Assembly (NCBI RefSeq): GCF_001375555.1
Contig: NZ_CTDZ01000009.1
Coordinates: forward strand, 1,357,758 to 1,421,757
Length of the DNA stretch: 64,000 bases
DNA from: Numidum massiliense
GTDB lineage: Bacteria; Bacillota; Bacilli; Thermoactinomycetales; Novibacillaceae
Reading direction: 5' to 3'
Position numbers and translations under genes: made by a program. Shown one piece after another: positions 1 to 8,076 of this stretch. Each line of letters starts with the position of its first letter. Within the stretch, counting starts at the first letter, position 1. The notes beneath the pieces are model-generated. The model was given only the letters and a program-made list of their open reading frames with translations. It was not told the DNA's origin and made no database searches.

Positions 1-222
1 GCGCGTGAAGCCGTTTTGTTTTATCTGTTGCAAACAGCTGGCGATGAACGGGAGATCTAACAGTTCTTCGGCATTTTTGAAGCCGTATACGCCTTGAGAC
101 GTCGTCACTTTGTATACGGCGCGTACTTTTTCCAATGAGTAGACGTCCAGCTGGTAGTGTTTGCCGATCAGTGTGCGCACGAGGTCTGGACTGATGCGGA
201 CGTCCGCTTTAACTTTAATCAT
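1..222 (-). CDS. CotS-like spore coat protein, N-terminal part (cut by window edge)
   Basis: The 74 visible residues read MIKVKADVRISPDLV... and contain a segment (VRAVYKVTTSQGVYGFK) that resembles the start of the CotS/CotI/YutH family. These proteins have an aminoglycoside-phosphotransferase or kinase-like fold and are found in the Bacillus spore coat. The ATG at 222 lies five bases after the stop of the preceding phosphatase-like gene, so it appears to be the last visible gene of a four-gene minus-strand operon. The catalytic loop would lie beyond the window, so kinase activity cannot be judged. The family call is an inference from a short N-terminus. Confidence 0.6.
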   Translation of the reverse strand, partial: MIKVKADVRISPDLVRTLIGKHYQLDVYSLEKVRAVYKVTTSQGVYGFKNAEELLDLPFIASCLQQIKQNGFTR

Positions 223-227
223 ATGTG

Positions 228-680
228 TCACCCTTTTTGGTATGGGCCGCATAAATACGCCTTGTATTGGGACAACAGTTCCATGTACGGAGGTTTTGGC
301 TGTAAGTCAGGTTTTTTCGCGCGGGCCACAGCTAATGCTTGCTCTCTATTCCAACCGAATCGCTGCATGTAAAAGGCCGCCAAGATAAAGCCGAGGCGGT
401 TAATTCCTCCAGTCTCGTGTACGTGCATGACGTATCCCATGTCAAAAAACGTGTTCATCGTTTGCATGAGTGTCACGACCCACTGCACGTGTGGCGCCTG
501 TTTATCTAAAAGAGGTGCCCAAAGAAAGAGTTTGCCGGGGATCGCTCGAGGCGGGTGGTCCTGAGCGGTACGTACGTTCAAGATGACGTCCATGTGCTCC
601 AAGATAAAGGCCCAGCTTTTGTCGTCGTCTATTTTTCCACCCGCATAGAGGGCGTGTGGGATCATTTCGACGATACGCAT
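228..680 (-). CDS. Cys-less dual-specificity-phosphatase-like protein
   Basis: This 150-residue protein has the layout of small dual-specificity/tyrosine phosphatases: an early PHALYAGG segment, a VILNVRT strand near residue 34, and a late helix-capped loop. Where active enzymes have the P-loop HCxxGxxR, this one reads H88-E-T-G-G-I-N-R95, with Glu89 in the position of the nucleophilic Cys. Family knowledge says such a change abolishes phosphatase chemistry, so I infer a pseudophosphatase that binds a phosphorylated partner or has a structural role. The ATG follows GAGGGG. It sits 15 bp after an APS-kinase-like gene and 5 bp before the CotS-like gene, hence probably co-transcribed. Confidence 0.6.
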   Translation of the reverse strand: MRIVEMIPHALYAGGKIDDDKSWAFILEHMDVILNVRTAQDHPPRAIPGKLFLWAPLLDKQAPHVQWVVTLMQTMNTFFDMGYVMHVHETGGINRLGFILAAFYMQRFGWNREQALAVARAKKPDLQPKPPYMELLSQYKAYLCGPYQKG

Positions 681-695
681 CGTAAGTGGTCCCCT

Positions 696-1220
696 CTATT
701 TGCGGGGCGCGTACACTCCGAGATAGCCGTGGGTGATCAGGTGATCGACGACGTTGACAGCGGCTTCCTCGGAGGAACATTTATTCGTCTCGATGGTCAA
801 TTCTGCTGCGGCCGGTTCCTCGTAATAGTGAATCGTTGCTGGGTGGCGCCGGTACTTTTCCCGCGTATCGCGGTCGAGCCGTACGTCGAGTGGACATTTT
901 AAGTACACTTCGACAAAGTCGGCGATTTCGTTGCGAGCGACGTCCCGCATTTTTTGCAAACGCCCGACAGAAGAAATGAGGACAATGACGTCGTATTTAT
1001 ACAGTAGTTTGGCGATATAAATGAGGTTCGTACACTTTTGCACTTGTCTCGTTTCCCAGTCCGGACTTAAATCTTTCGTCAATGAACGCGGCAATTCATC
1101 GCTGTCAAGAATTTCTACGGCGTGGCCGCTTTGTTCGATGTATCGCGCAACGAGTTTGCTAATTGTCGTTTTTCCGGCGTTCGGAAAGCCGGTGAACCAG
1201 ATGACAAATCCTTTTCCCAC
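696..1220 (-). CDS. APS-kinase-like P-loop protein A
   Basis: A 174-residue protein of the adenylylsulfate-kinase (CysC) fold. It has the Walker A motif GFPNAGKTT near residue 13, the LDSDELPRSL strand-loop (CysC: LDGDNIRHGL) and the EVYLKCPLDV strand. The Arg of DGDNIR, which contacts APS in true APS kinases, is Pro here, and the FISP loop is replaced by SSVGR, so the substrate is probably not APS. The GTG at 1220 is chosen because AAGGAGG lies seven bases upstream; a TTG six bases earlier is too close to that site. It is paralogous to the next gene upstream, from which it is separated by about 100 bp. Confidence 0.65.
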   Translation of the reverse strand: MGKGFVIWFTGFPNAGKTTISKLVARYIEQSGHAVEILDSDELPRSLTKDLSPDWETRQVQKCTNLIYIAKLLYKYDVIVLISSVGRLQKMRDVARNEIADFVEVYLKCPLDVRLDRDTREKYRRHPATIHYYEEPAAAELTIETNKCSSEEAAVNVVDHLITHGYLGVYAPRK

Positions 1221-1323
1221 CGCCAATCCTCCTTCGCAAGGCTTTTATCTTAGCGTATTCAAGTGGCATTCGTCCGCTTGGACGAAAGTCATTTTTATTT
1301 TGGTTTTTGCGGGACGGATCGAG

Positions 1324-1836
1324 CTACGACGGGTTGATGTATTCCCGCGAGAGTAGTTCGCGCAAAATGTACTGCGCGCTGTCGTCTGGAGTCGTCTTAT
1401 TTGTTTCGATCGTCAAATCAGGTTGCAAGGGCTGTTCGTAATAGTGGAAGTAGTCGCCGTGACGGCTGTATTTTTTCCCGACATCACGAGCGATGCGCAC
1501 ACCTAGCGGACACTGCAAGTATATTTCTAAGTAGTTCGGAATGCGCTGGCGCATGAGGTCGCGGTATTTGCGAAAGCGTCCGACCGAGGCAATTAAGACG
1601 ACCGACTCCCGTTCGTAAAAGAGCTGTGCTAACTGGAGGAGGTGTTCGTTTTTTAAACGCTGCCTTTCGTGCCAACTGGGCGCCTGCGGTTTGATGAGGG
1701 AGAGCGGCATTGTATCGCTGTCGAGGCGAACGACGCGGCAACCCAGGTGTTGCAACTGTTGGCTTAACGTTTTCGTCAATGTCGTTTTTCCGGCATTGGA
1801 CAGGCCAGTGAACCAGAGCACGGCACGGTTTTGCAT
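1324..1836 (-). CDS. APS-kinase-like P-loop protein B
   Basis: A 170-residue paralogue of protein A, probably the first gene of the minus-strand operon. It has Walker A GLSNAGKTT near residue 11, LDSDTMPLSL, IASVGRFRKYRD and the terminal TIETNKTT segment that both paralogues share. As in protein A, the substrate-contact Arg of CysC is Pro. True APS kinases are about 200 residues, so both copies are compact. The ATG follows GAGGAGG. No sulfate adenylyltransferase or sulfite reductase gene is nearby, which argues against assimilatory sulfate activation. The CotS-like gene in the operon hints at a spore-envelope role, which is inference. Confidence 0.65.
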   Translation of the reverse strand: MQNRAVLWFTGLSNAGKTTLTKTLSQQLQHLGCRVVRLDSDTMPLSLIKPQAPSWHERQRLKNEHLLQLAQLFYERESVVLIASVGRFRKYRDLMRQRIPNYLEIYLQCPLGVRIARDVGKKYSRHGDYFHYYEQPLQPDLTIETNKTTPDDSAQYILRELLSREYINPS

Positions 1837-2069
1837 AGTTGATCCTCCTCGCTGATGCCAATCGTAACGAGATGTCGTACACTTTAGTTTATGCGTGAGG
1901 ACGGAAGGGCTGTGTGTCGAACAACAAAAATAGGCATCGCCTCTTGAGTGGATGGCTTTACCTGTGATAAGCTAAAAGTTATCGTATTGAGGGGCACCGA
2001 TGATGTCTCTTTACGGCTTTTACATACGTGGCTTTGACTTATGTTGAATGTATTGGAGGAAGAGACGAT

Positions 2070-3143
2070 ATGGACAAACAACTGGAACTGTTTCGAGCAC
2101 TGACAGAAGCGCCGGGAGCACCGGGCTTTGAGGGAGACATTCGGCACATGATGCGTCAGTACATGGCGCGTTATACAGACGAAATTGTGCAAGACAATTT
2201 AGGCAGCGTGTTTGGCGTCATGCGCGGCAACGAAGCGGGGCCGACCATTATGGCTGCGGCGCACATGGACGAAGTCGCCTTCATGGTAACGCGTGTTACG
2301 GATGAAGGGTTTGTCAAGTTTCAGACGTTAGGCGGCTGGTGGAGTCAAGTGCTGCTGGCGCAGCGCGTGGAAATTATAACGAAAACAGGAACGAAAATCC
2401 CCGGTGTCATCGGTTCGCAGCCGCCACACATTTTGACGGAAGAGGCGCGCAACAAGCCGGTCGACATTAAGGACATGTTCATCGATGTCGGCGCCGATTC
2501 GCGCGCTGACGCTGAGGCGATGGGCGTCCGTCCGGGGATGCCGATCGTCCCCGTGTGCCCGTTTACCGTGATGGGGAACAAGAAGAAATTAATGGCAAAA
2601 GCGTGGGACAACCGCTTCGGCTGTGCACTCGCGATTGAACTGTTGGAGGAATTGAGCAAGAGCAGTCATCCGAACGTCGTTTATGCTGGCGCCCACGTGC
2701 AAGAAGAAGTCGGACTGCGCGGCGCGGCGACGTCGGCACATATGATTGAGCCGGACATTTTCTTTGCTCTCGATGCAGGGCCGGCGAACGACATTCCCGG
2801 CGTCGCCGATCAGTTCGCCAAACTAGGGGAAGGGACGACGATTCGCCTGTACGACCGCTCGATGGTCGCTCACCGCGGGTTGCGCGACTTTATGCTCGAC
2901 ATTGCGGAAAGCAACGACATTAAATATCAATTTTACATGTCGCCAGGCGGTGGCACGGACGCCGGACGTGTGCACATGACGGGGAGTGGCGTGCCGTCAT
3001 CCGTCATCGGTATCGTCTCCCGCTACATTCACAGCCACGCTTCGATTATGCACATCGACGATTACGAGCAGGCGAAGGCATTGTTGACGGCCGTCGTCAA
3101 ATCGCTCGATAAAAGTGCGGTTGAAACGATTAAGAACAGTTAA
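2070..3143 (+). CDS. M42 family metallo-aminopeptidase
   Basis: The 357-residue product is a dinuclear-metal peptidase of the M42 family (glutamyl aminopeptidase/deblocking aminopeptidase; Bacillus YtoP and YsdC type), a cytosolic enzyme that trims N-terminal residues from peptides. Visible metal and catalytic motifs are AAHMDEV (His65, Asp67), KAWDNRFG, the EE pair in [16 protein letters not shown] and [10 protein letters not shown], which is a complete set. The ATG at 2070 has GGAGGA ten bases upstream and starts [16 protein letters not shown], as is usual for the family; upstream in-frame codons have no ribosome site. It is monocistronic and followed by a hairpin. Confidence 0.9.
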   Translation: MDKQLELFRALTEAPGAPGFEGDIRHMMRQYMARYTDEIVQDNLGSVFGVMRGNEAGPTIMAAAHMDEVAFMVTRVTDEGFVKFQTLGGWWSQVLLAQRVEIITKTGTKIPGVIGSQPPHILTEEARNKPVDIKDMFIDVGADSRADAEAMGVRPGMPIVPVCPFTVMGNKKKLMAKAWDNRFGCALAIELLEELSKSSHPNVVYAGAHVQEEVGLRGAATSAHMIEPDIFFALDAGPANDIPGVADQFAKLGEGTTIRLYDRSMVAHRGLRDFMLDIAESNDIKYQFYMSPGGGTDAGRVHMTGSGVPSSVIGIVSRYIHSHASIMHIDDYEQAKALLTAVVKSLDKSAVETIKNS

Positions 3144-3170
3144 TTTTACCCAGATGCCATCATATTAAAA

Positions 3171-3215
3171 AGCTGGCGCGAACGGTTCAGTCTCCTTTCG
3201 GCCAGCTATTTTTGT
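3171..3215 (+). terminator. Hairpin terminator after the M42 gene
   Basis: Inverted repeat AGCTGGC (3171-3177) and GCCAGCT (3201-3207) with a 23-base loop, followed by ATTTTTGTT. The long loop makes it a moderate candidate. It also lies in the convergent gap with ehuA. Confidence 0.5.
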
Positions 3216-3227
3216 TACGTATTTTTA

Positions 3228-4088
3228 TTAGACGATTTGAAAGGCTGGGCTCGCGTAACTCGAGCGAAACCTGCCTAGAAATGATTGTAACCGCTCGGTT
3301 TTTGGGTTTTCTATAAGGTTGCGGGGAGCGCCTTGTTCGACGATGTGGCCCCCGTCTACAAAAATAATGCGATCCGCGACTTCAATAGCGAAATCCATTT
3401 CATGTGTCACTAATAACATCGTCATCTGGCTACTCGCGGCTAAATCTTTAATGACTGCTAGCACTTCTCCGACGAGCTCTGGATCGAGTGCGGACGTCAC
3501 TTCGTCAAACAACATCACCTTCGGTTGTAACACAACGGCGCGGGCGATCGCTACGCGCTGTTGTTGCCCGCCGGAAAGCTGCCGCGGGTAACATGTTGCT
3601 TTGTCTGCGAGCCCGACCTTTTCGAGCATGTCGAAAGCTCTTTTTTGTGCTTCCTGTTTGGACAGTCCTAACACGCGGGTAAGTGCAGCGGTAATATTGT
3701 GTTGGACAGTCATATGGGGGAATAAGTTATATTGCTGAAAGACCATCCCGATTTTACTGCGCATCGCGCGTAAGTGCTTCTCATTAGCGGGGGCGGGCTT
3801 ACCGTCGGCCGGTCGGTGCCACAATCGTTCACCATCTACTTCAATCGTTCCGGAAGTCGGTTGCTCCAACGTCATTAGCATGCGGATGAGCGTCGTTTTT
3901 CCAGAACCGCTCGGCCCGATAATCGCTACTTTCTCACCTGTAGCAACCTCTAAATTGACGCCTTTCAGCACTTCTGTTTCACCGAATGTCTTCTTGACGT
4001 GAGTATAGCGAACCATCGGACGCCTTTTATTTGCTTTGTTTACCTCACTTTGGGCAAAACTTGCCGTATTTCTTCCTTCTTGCATCAC
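3228..4088 (-). CDS. ehuA: Ectoine/hydroxyectoine-type ABC importer, ATPase
   Basis: ATP-binding subunit of a polar amino-acid-type importer. Walker A GPSGSGKTT is at residues 58-66, followed by RSKIGMVFQQYNLFPHMT (Q-loop), the signature LSGGQQQR near 168, Walker B VMLFDEVTSALD and the H-loop in LLVTHEMDF. The insertion between Walker A and the Q-loop and the overall wording match EhuA rather than GlnQ. The start GTG/ATG at 4088/4085 overlaps the stop of the permease gene, showing translational coupling; a core start at Met25 (MVRYTHVKKTF) is also possible. It is the last gene of ehuB-ehuC-ehuD-ehuA. No ectoine catabolic genes are in the window, so substrate is inferred from homology. Confidence 0.8.
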   Translation of the reverse strand: MMQEGRNTASFAQSEVNKANKRRPMVRYTHVKKTFGETEVLKGVNLEVATGEKVAIIGPSGSGKTTLIRMLMTLEQPTSGTIEVDGERLWHRPADGKPAPANEKHLRAMRSKIGMVFQQYNLFPHMTVQHNITAALTRVLGLSKQEAQKRAFDMLEKVGLADKATCYPRQLSGGQQQRVAIARAVVLQPKVMLFDEVTSALDPELVGEVLAVIKDLAASSQMTMLLVTHEMDFAIEVADRIIFVDGGHIVEQGAPRNLIENPKTERLQSFLGRFRSSYASPAFQIV

Positions 4089-4777
4089 GTCACCACACCT
4101 TTCTGAGCAGATTTCCCTTTTAGTTGCATACGCTGCTCGACTTTACGCACGAGAATAGCCGACGGATAACTGAGAACGAAAAACAACAGTCCGACGATCG
4201 TCATCGGTTCAAGATAGCGGAACGTTTCCGAGCCAATAATTTTTGCTGTCTGTAGCATTTCTACGACTGTAATTGCCGATAGCAAGGGGGTTTCTTTGAA
4301 CATGACGATTAAGTAGTTTCCTAACATCGGGATAACCGGCGGTATCGCCTGTGGCAACACGATGTGCGTCCACGTTTGCACCCGTGAAAAGTTAAGAGCT
4401 TTACTCGCTTCCCACTGACCTTTCGGCACAGCTTCGATCCCGGAGCGATAAACTTCCGACATGTACGTGCTGTAGTGCAAGCCGAGGCCGATCGCCCCCG
4501 CCGTAAACGGGGAAAGCGACATGCCGATGTAAGGTAGCTGCGGCCAGGCGTAAAACAAGAAGAACAGTTGAACGAGCGGCGGTGTACTCCGCACAAACTC
4601 GATGAAACCGATCGTCGGCCACGCGATTAGTTTCCACTTGCAACGCCTGCCGAAGGCGAGAACGAGTCCGAATACGAGGGCGATCGCATAGGCCGCGACC
4701 GTCGCCGCCAATGTAATCCCCATCGCTTGAAACAATGTAGGGAAGATAGAGAGGGCAAATTCCCAATCCCAGGTCAT
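4085..4777 (-). CDS. ehuD: Ectoine/hydroxyectoine-type ABC importer, permease
   Basis: A 230-residue inner-membrane permease of the His/Glu/Gln/Arg/opine family. It starts MTWDWEFALSIFPTL, the typical EhuD opening, and has about five hydrophobic helices and the EAA loop (GIEAVPKGQWEASKALNFS) that docks on the ATPase. The ATG overlaps the stop of the preceding permease (4774), and its own stop overlaps the ATPase start, so the three are translationally coupled. Confidence 0.78.
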   Translation of the reverse strand: MTWDWEFALSIFPTLFQAMGITLAATVAAYAIALVFGLVLAFGRRCKWKLIAWPTIGFIEFVRSTPPLVQLFFLFYAWPQLPYIGMSLSPFTAGAIGLGLHYSTYMSEVYRSGIEAVPKGQWEASKALNFSRVQTWTHIVLPQAIPPVIPMLGNYLIVMFKETPLLSAITVVEMLQTAKIIGSETFRYLEPMTIVGLLFFVLSYPSAILVRKVEQRMQLKGKSAQKGVVT

Positions 4778-5397
4778 CGCGTCGCCACCCCCTTCGAAGC
4801 GCGTTTTTCAAGCCACCGGGCGGTCAAAATGAGTGGCAAGGCGATGACAAAATAGAGCACGAGCAACAGGAAGAAAATTTCTCCTTGTTGGGAAGTGTAG
4901 CTGTTCCGAAGCATCATCGCTTGATAGGTCAAATCACCTAACGTAATGAGGGAAACGAGAGAAGTCCCTTTTAACAGCTCGATTGACGTATTGCAAAACC
5001 CGGGCAACATGATCGTTAACGCTTGTGGCAATATGACAAAGCGCATCCGTTGCCACCGCGTCATATTAAGGGCGATCGCCGCTTCAGTCTGCCCGTGCGG
5101 GACTGCCTGGATGGCTCCGCGCACAATTTCTGACGCATAGGCACCGTAGTTGAGACTCAAGGCGATCACACCGGCAAGTAAAGGGGAGAGTTCGAGTCCG
5201 AACGCAGGTAAGGCGAAGAAGATCCAAAACATCTGTACTAAAAGCGACGTCCCGCGAAACAGCTCCACATACACCGCCGTTATACGACGCACGATCCGCG
5301 AGCGCGACAGTCGCCCGAAACCGGCGACAAAGGCGATCACAAACGTGAAGATCGCGGACAGTACGAGAATTTGCACGGTGATTCCGGTACCTCGCAA
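4774..5397 (-). CDS. ehuC: Ectoine/hydroxyectoine-type ABC importer, permease (start uncertain)
   Basis: Second permease of the importer, about 207 residues, with the EAA loop GAIQAVPHGQTEAAIALNMT and about five hydrophobic helices. The first standard start codon in frame is TTG at 5397, which has no ribosome site. The frame stays open upstream, and the residues before the TTG (STFLPELL) look like genuine EhuC N-terminus. AAAGGGG near 5440 would serve a start around the upstream ACT-ATC codons, but no ATG, GTG or TTG exists there. Either a rare start codon is used or the 5' end is damaged. The TTG is annotated as the minimal ORF. Confidence 0.72.
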   Translation of the reverse strand: MRGTGITVQILVLSAIFTFVIAFVAGFGRLSRSRIVRRITAVYVELFRGTSLLVQMFWIFFALPAFGLELSPLLAGVIALSLNYGAYASEIVRGAIQAVPHGQTEAAIALNMTRWQRMRFVILPQALTIMLPGFCNTSIELLKGTSLVSLITLGDLTYQAMMLRNSYTSQQGEIFFLLLVLYFVIALPLILTARWLEKRASKGVATR

Positions 5398-5544
5398 TAA
5401 TTCAGGTAAAAAGGTTGAAGATGAGATAGTACTTACACCCCTTTGATTTACATGCCATTTAGTGACATGCGGAACGCTTTTTTAAAAATACGTCCTTTAG
5501 ACGTCTAGACGTCTTATGATGTGATGTGTTCCATTTCCGATGGG

Positions 5545-6414
5545 TTACTTTTCACTGCACAACTGTTTGGTCGTCATGTCATCAGGTAGATTGTCTTCTG
5601 TGAACCCAAATTGTTCGATAATCTCGAGTAGCTTACCGGATTCTTTTAGTTTTTTTAATTCTTCGTTGTACTTTTTCCGTAGTTCGTCATCTTCTTTCCG
5701 GAAGGCGGCTGCACCGTAGTTTACGACGCTCTTCCCGTCAATAATCGGTTGCTTAAAATCGTCGACAATTTCTACTTTCGACGACTCTTCAGACTGAAGC
5801 GCGCTGCGAAGTGTTAAATCGGTCATCGTCGTCGCATCGACACGCCCGGACTCCACGGCGGAAATGTTAGCCGGAATATCTGGCGCGATGACGATTTGCT
5901 CCTCTTTTACACCGAGCTTTTTCAAATAGCCGACTTGGTTGGCGCCTGCCATGACCGAAACTTTGACGTCTGGATTTTTTGCGATATCCTCATAACCGTG
6001 TAAATTTTTTGGATTACCCTTTTTTACGGCTAGCGCTTCGCCATACTTTACTTCCGGTTCGGCAAACGCGACTTCTTTACACCTTTCTGGCGCAATATAC
6101 ATTCCCGCTGTAATGACGTCAAACCGCTCGGCTTGTAAACCGGGAATGAGTGAGCCGAATTCGGTCACGTGCCCTTCCATTTCTTCAACCCCGATTTCCT
6201 TAAAAATCGCGCGGGCAACTTCAACGGCTTCACCCGTAATTTTACCATCCGAAGTTTTATAACCGTACGGTTTCTCATTGGCAAAACCGATCGTCACTTT
6301 GCCTTTACTTTTAATCCGTTCAAGTGTTTTCCCGTTGTTGTCACCTTCTGAACCACAAGCGACAACCCACATCGAAAGTAATAAAACGATCGACAAGGAA
6401 ATAAATTTCTTCAC
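5545..6414 (-). CDS. ehuB: Ectoine/hydroxyectoine-binding lipoprotein
   Basis: A 289-residue type 3 solute-binding protein. It begins VKKFISLSIVLLLSMWVVAC, a lipoprotein signal peptide with the lipobox Cys about residue 20, so it is anchored on the outer face of the membrane. The mature part (ANEKPYGYKTSDGKITGEAVEVAR, EFGSLIPGLQAERFDVITAGMYI, PIIDGKSVVNYGAAAFRKEDD, FGFTEDNLP) follows EhuB closely. The GTG at 6414 is chosen because AAGGAGG lies six bases upstream; a longer ORF from 6465 would put that site inside the gene and add a charged extension before the signal peptide. It is the first gene of the ehu operon. Confidence 0.82.
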   Translation of the reverse strand: MKKFISLSIVLLLSMWVVACGSEGDNNGKTLERIKSKGKVTIGFANEKPYGYKTSDGKITGEAVEVARAIFKEIGVEEMEGHVTEFGSLIPGLQAERFDVITAGMYIAPERCKEVAFAEPEVKYGEALAVKKGNPKNLHGYEDIAKNPDVKVSVMAGANQVGYLKKLGVKEEQIVIAPDIPANISAVESGRVDATTMTDLTLRSALQSEESSKVEIVDDFKQPIIDGKSVVNYGAAAFRKEDDELRKKYNEELKKLKESGKLLEIIEQFGFTEDNLPDDMTTKQLCSEK

Positions 6415-6756
6415 CGTTTTCCTCCTTAAAAGTCTTGTAATTATAAAAAAAGAGTAATGTCTCATAACCCTTAGTTGTTATGGTAGCATAATGACATCTT
6501 GCGACAACTGATCGATGCTGCACTATCTCCGTACGATTGACAGCGATCGAGAGTATACCGTTAGCAGACCGGTCGTGTCGATTCGAGAGCGCAAATAATT
6601 CGCGTTAATTCGCGTTAAAGGCATAAATAAAAAAATAGTGTTGTCGAGACCTGTTTCGGTGCGACAAAGGAGTAACGCAAGGAAGGAGGCATGCAAAGAA
6701 GAGGAAGAAGAGGATGAAAGGGATGAAGGGGACGAACTTACAGACTAATCGAAGTG
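6415..6756. other. Spacer between ehuB and a stand-alone hairpin
   Basis: No gene is supported here. On the minus strand, TTGTCG and TACCAT near 6483-6507 could be the ehuB promoter, but both match poorly. On the plus strand a purine-rich run (about 6680-6745) with AAGGAGG contains only very short ORFs. Confidence 0.4.
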
Positions 6757-6798
6757 CGGACCTTTAAGGATCGGGTACCTTAAGGTCCGCTTTTTGTT
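6757..6798 (+). terminator. Strong plus-strand terminator without an obvious gene
   Basis: GCGGACCTTTAAGG and CCTTAAGGTCCGC form a long stem with a short loop, followed directly by TTTTTG on the plus strand. The minus side, which would serve the thi operon, has no T-run after the stem. No plus-strand gene precedes it, so it may end a small RNA or a very short ORF transcript. Confidence 0.6.
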
Positions 6799-6855
6799 GT
6801 GACGACATCTAAATATGCAGTTGCAGTTACGACAGGAAAGATAAACGGTGTAAAC

Positions 6856-7383
6856 TTACGCTTGTCGCTGAAAAAAAGTGGCGAGTGGCGTTTTTTGTAA
6901 ATAGCGAACGATGATGACGCCGATGACAGCGCCGCATACACTACTGACGAGAAAACTAGGGACGAAGGCGAGGACGGCCTTTTCTTCCCCGAATACGAGG
7001 CGAGCTATCGGCACGCTCGCGATGGCCCCGATCATTCCCGTCCCGATGATCTCACCGCCCGCGGCAAGTAACTGGGAGCGCCACTGCTTGAACAGCCACC
7101 CGGCTAAGCACGCGCCGACGACACTACCCGGAAAGGAAAAAATCGTTCCTACTCCGAGGAGATTGCGTAGCAAACTGACGAGAAAGGCGATGGTGACTGC
7201 TGGCAAGGGGCCGAACAAGACCGCAGCTAAGACGTTAATGGCGTGTTGTACAGGGTACGCCTTAACGAGCCCTAACGGTAGTGACAAAAATTGTACGCTC
7301 ATCGTGCCGATCGCGACCAAAACGGCCATCGTCGTCAGTTGCCGCACGGTGAAAGTTTTTGTCGTCTTGTCGGCGTCAAGCAT
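6856..7383 (-). CDS. thiW: ThiW, S component of an ECF transporter for the thiamine thiazole precursor
   Basis: A 175-residue integral membrane protein with about five hydrophobic segments, of the ThiW family. ThiW is the substrate-specific component of an energy-coupling-factor importer for hydroxyethylthiazole. The N-terminal TTMAVLVAIGTMS helix and the KAYPVQHAINVLAAVLFGP region are typical. The ATG at 7383 overlaps the thiE stop (7376), so it is the last gene of the riboswitch-controlled operon. Its product would feed ThiM with the thiazole. The shared ECF ATPases and T component must be elsewhere. Confidence 0.85.
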   Translation of the reverse strand: MLDADKTTKTFTVRQLTTMAVLVAIGTMSVQFLSLPLGLVKAYPVQHAINVLAAVLFGPLPAVTIAFLVSLLRNLLGVGTIFSFPGSVVGACLAGWLFKQWRSQLLAAGGEIIGTGMIGAIASVPIARLVFGEEKAVLAFVPSFLVSSVCGAVIGVIIVRYLQKTPLATFFQRQA

Positions 7384-8041
7384 GCGGGATTTCCCCTTGT
7401 GCGCTTACTATCGTATGACGCAGCGTGGCTGCTGCTCGCTCTGGATCGGCTTGCGCGGCGATCGCCGAGATGACGGACACGCCACAGACGCCGGTACGGA
7501 TCACCTCGCTGGCGTTCGCTGCCGTGATACCGCCGATGGCGACGATCGGAACGGATCTGGGCAACTGTGCAATGAACCGCTCTAATCCGACCGGAGTGAG
7601 AGGTTCTTTTGCATCCTGCTTCGTTTTGGTCGGAAAAACGGGGCCGACGCCGAGATAATCCGCACCGTCTGTAATCGCTCGCTCGGCTTCCGCCACCGTA
7701 TGAGCAGAAACACCGAGAGACATTTTATCGCCGATCCGTTTCCGTGCCTCTTTCGCCGGCGTGTCGCTTTGTCCGACGTGTACGCCGTCCGCATTCAGTA
7801 AGAGGGCTAATTCGACATCGTCATTGACGATAAACGGAATGCCGGCCCGGCGGCACTCGGCGCGTAACGCCTTTCCTAAAGTAAGCGTATCGCGCACGGA
7901 ATAGGCAGTGTTTTTTTCTCGAAATTGAAAACACGTAACCCCGCCGCGAATCGCCTGTTGTAGGACGTCGAGAGGTGAAGTCGTGGGACATTGTTCACTG
8001 CCTAAAATAAAGTATAGTTGCAAATCGTCCTTAGAGAGCAT
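7376..8041 (-). CDS. thiE: Thiamine-phosphate synthase
   Basis: A 221-residue TIM-barrel enzyme that joins HMP-pyrophosphate and thiazole phosphate to give thiamine phosphate. Motifs seen: FQFREKNT, VNDDVELALLLNADGVHVGQSD, GADYLGVGPVFPTKTKQDA and PIVAIGGITAANA. The ATG at 8041 is preferred over one six codons upstream because AAAGGAAG lies seven bases before it. It follows thiM after a short gap and overlaps thiW by eight bases. Confidence 0.93.
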   Translation of the reverse strand: MLSKDDLQLYFILGSEQCPTTSPLDVLQQAIRGGVTCFQFREKNTAYSVRDTLTLGKALRAECRRAGIPFIVNDDVELALLLNADGVHVGQSDTPAKEARKRIGDKMSLGVSAHTVAEAERAITDGADYLGVGPVFPTKTKQDAKEPLTPVGLERFIAQLPRSVPIVAIGGITAANASEVIRTGVCGVSVISAIAAQADPERAAATLRHTIVSAQGEIPHA

Positions 8042-8076
8042 CGTGTATCTTCCTTTCACGTCGCGTCTTCATCGCC

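Noticed and set aside
6712-6765. Short plus-strand ORF (MKGMKGTNLQTN...) ending inside the terminator stem
   Set aside because: Purine-rich DNA with overlapping ATG-AAAGGG strings; too short and its stop is part of the hairpin.
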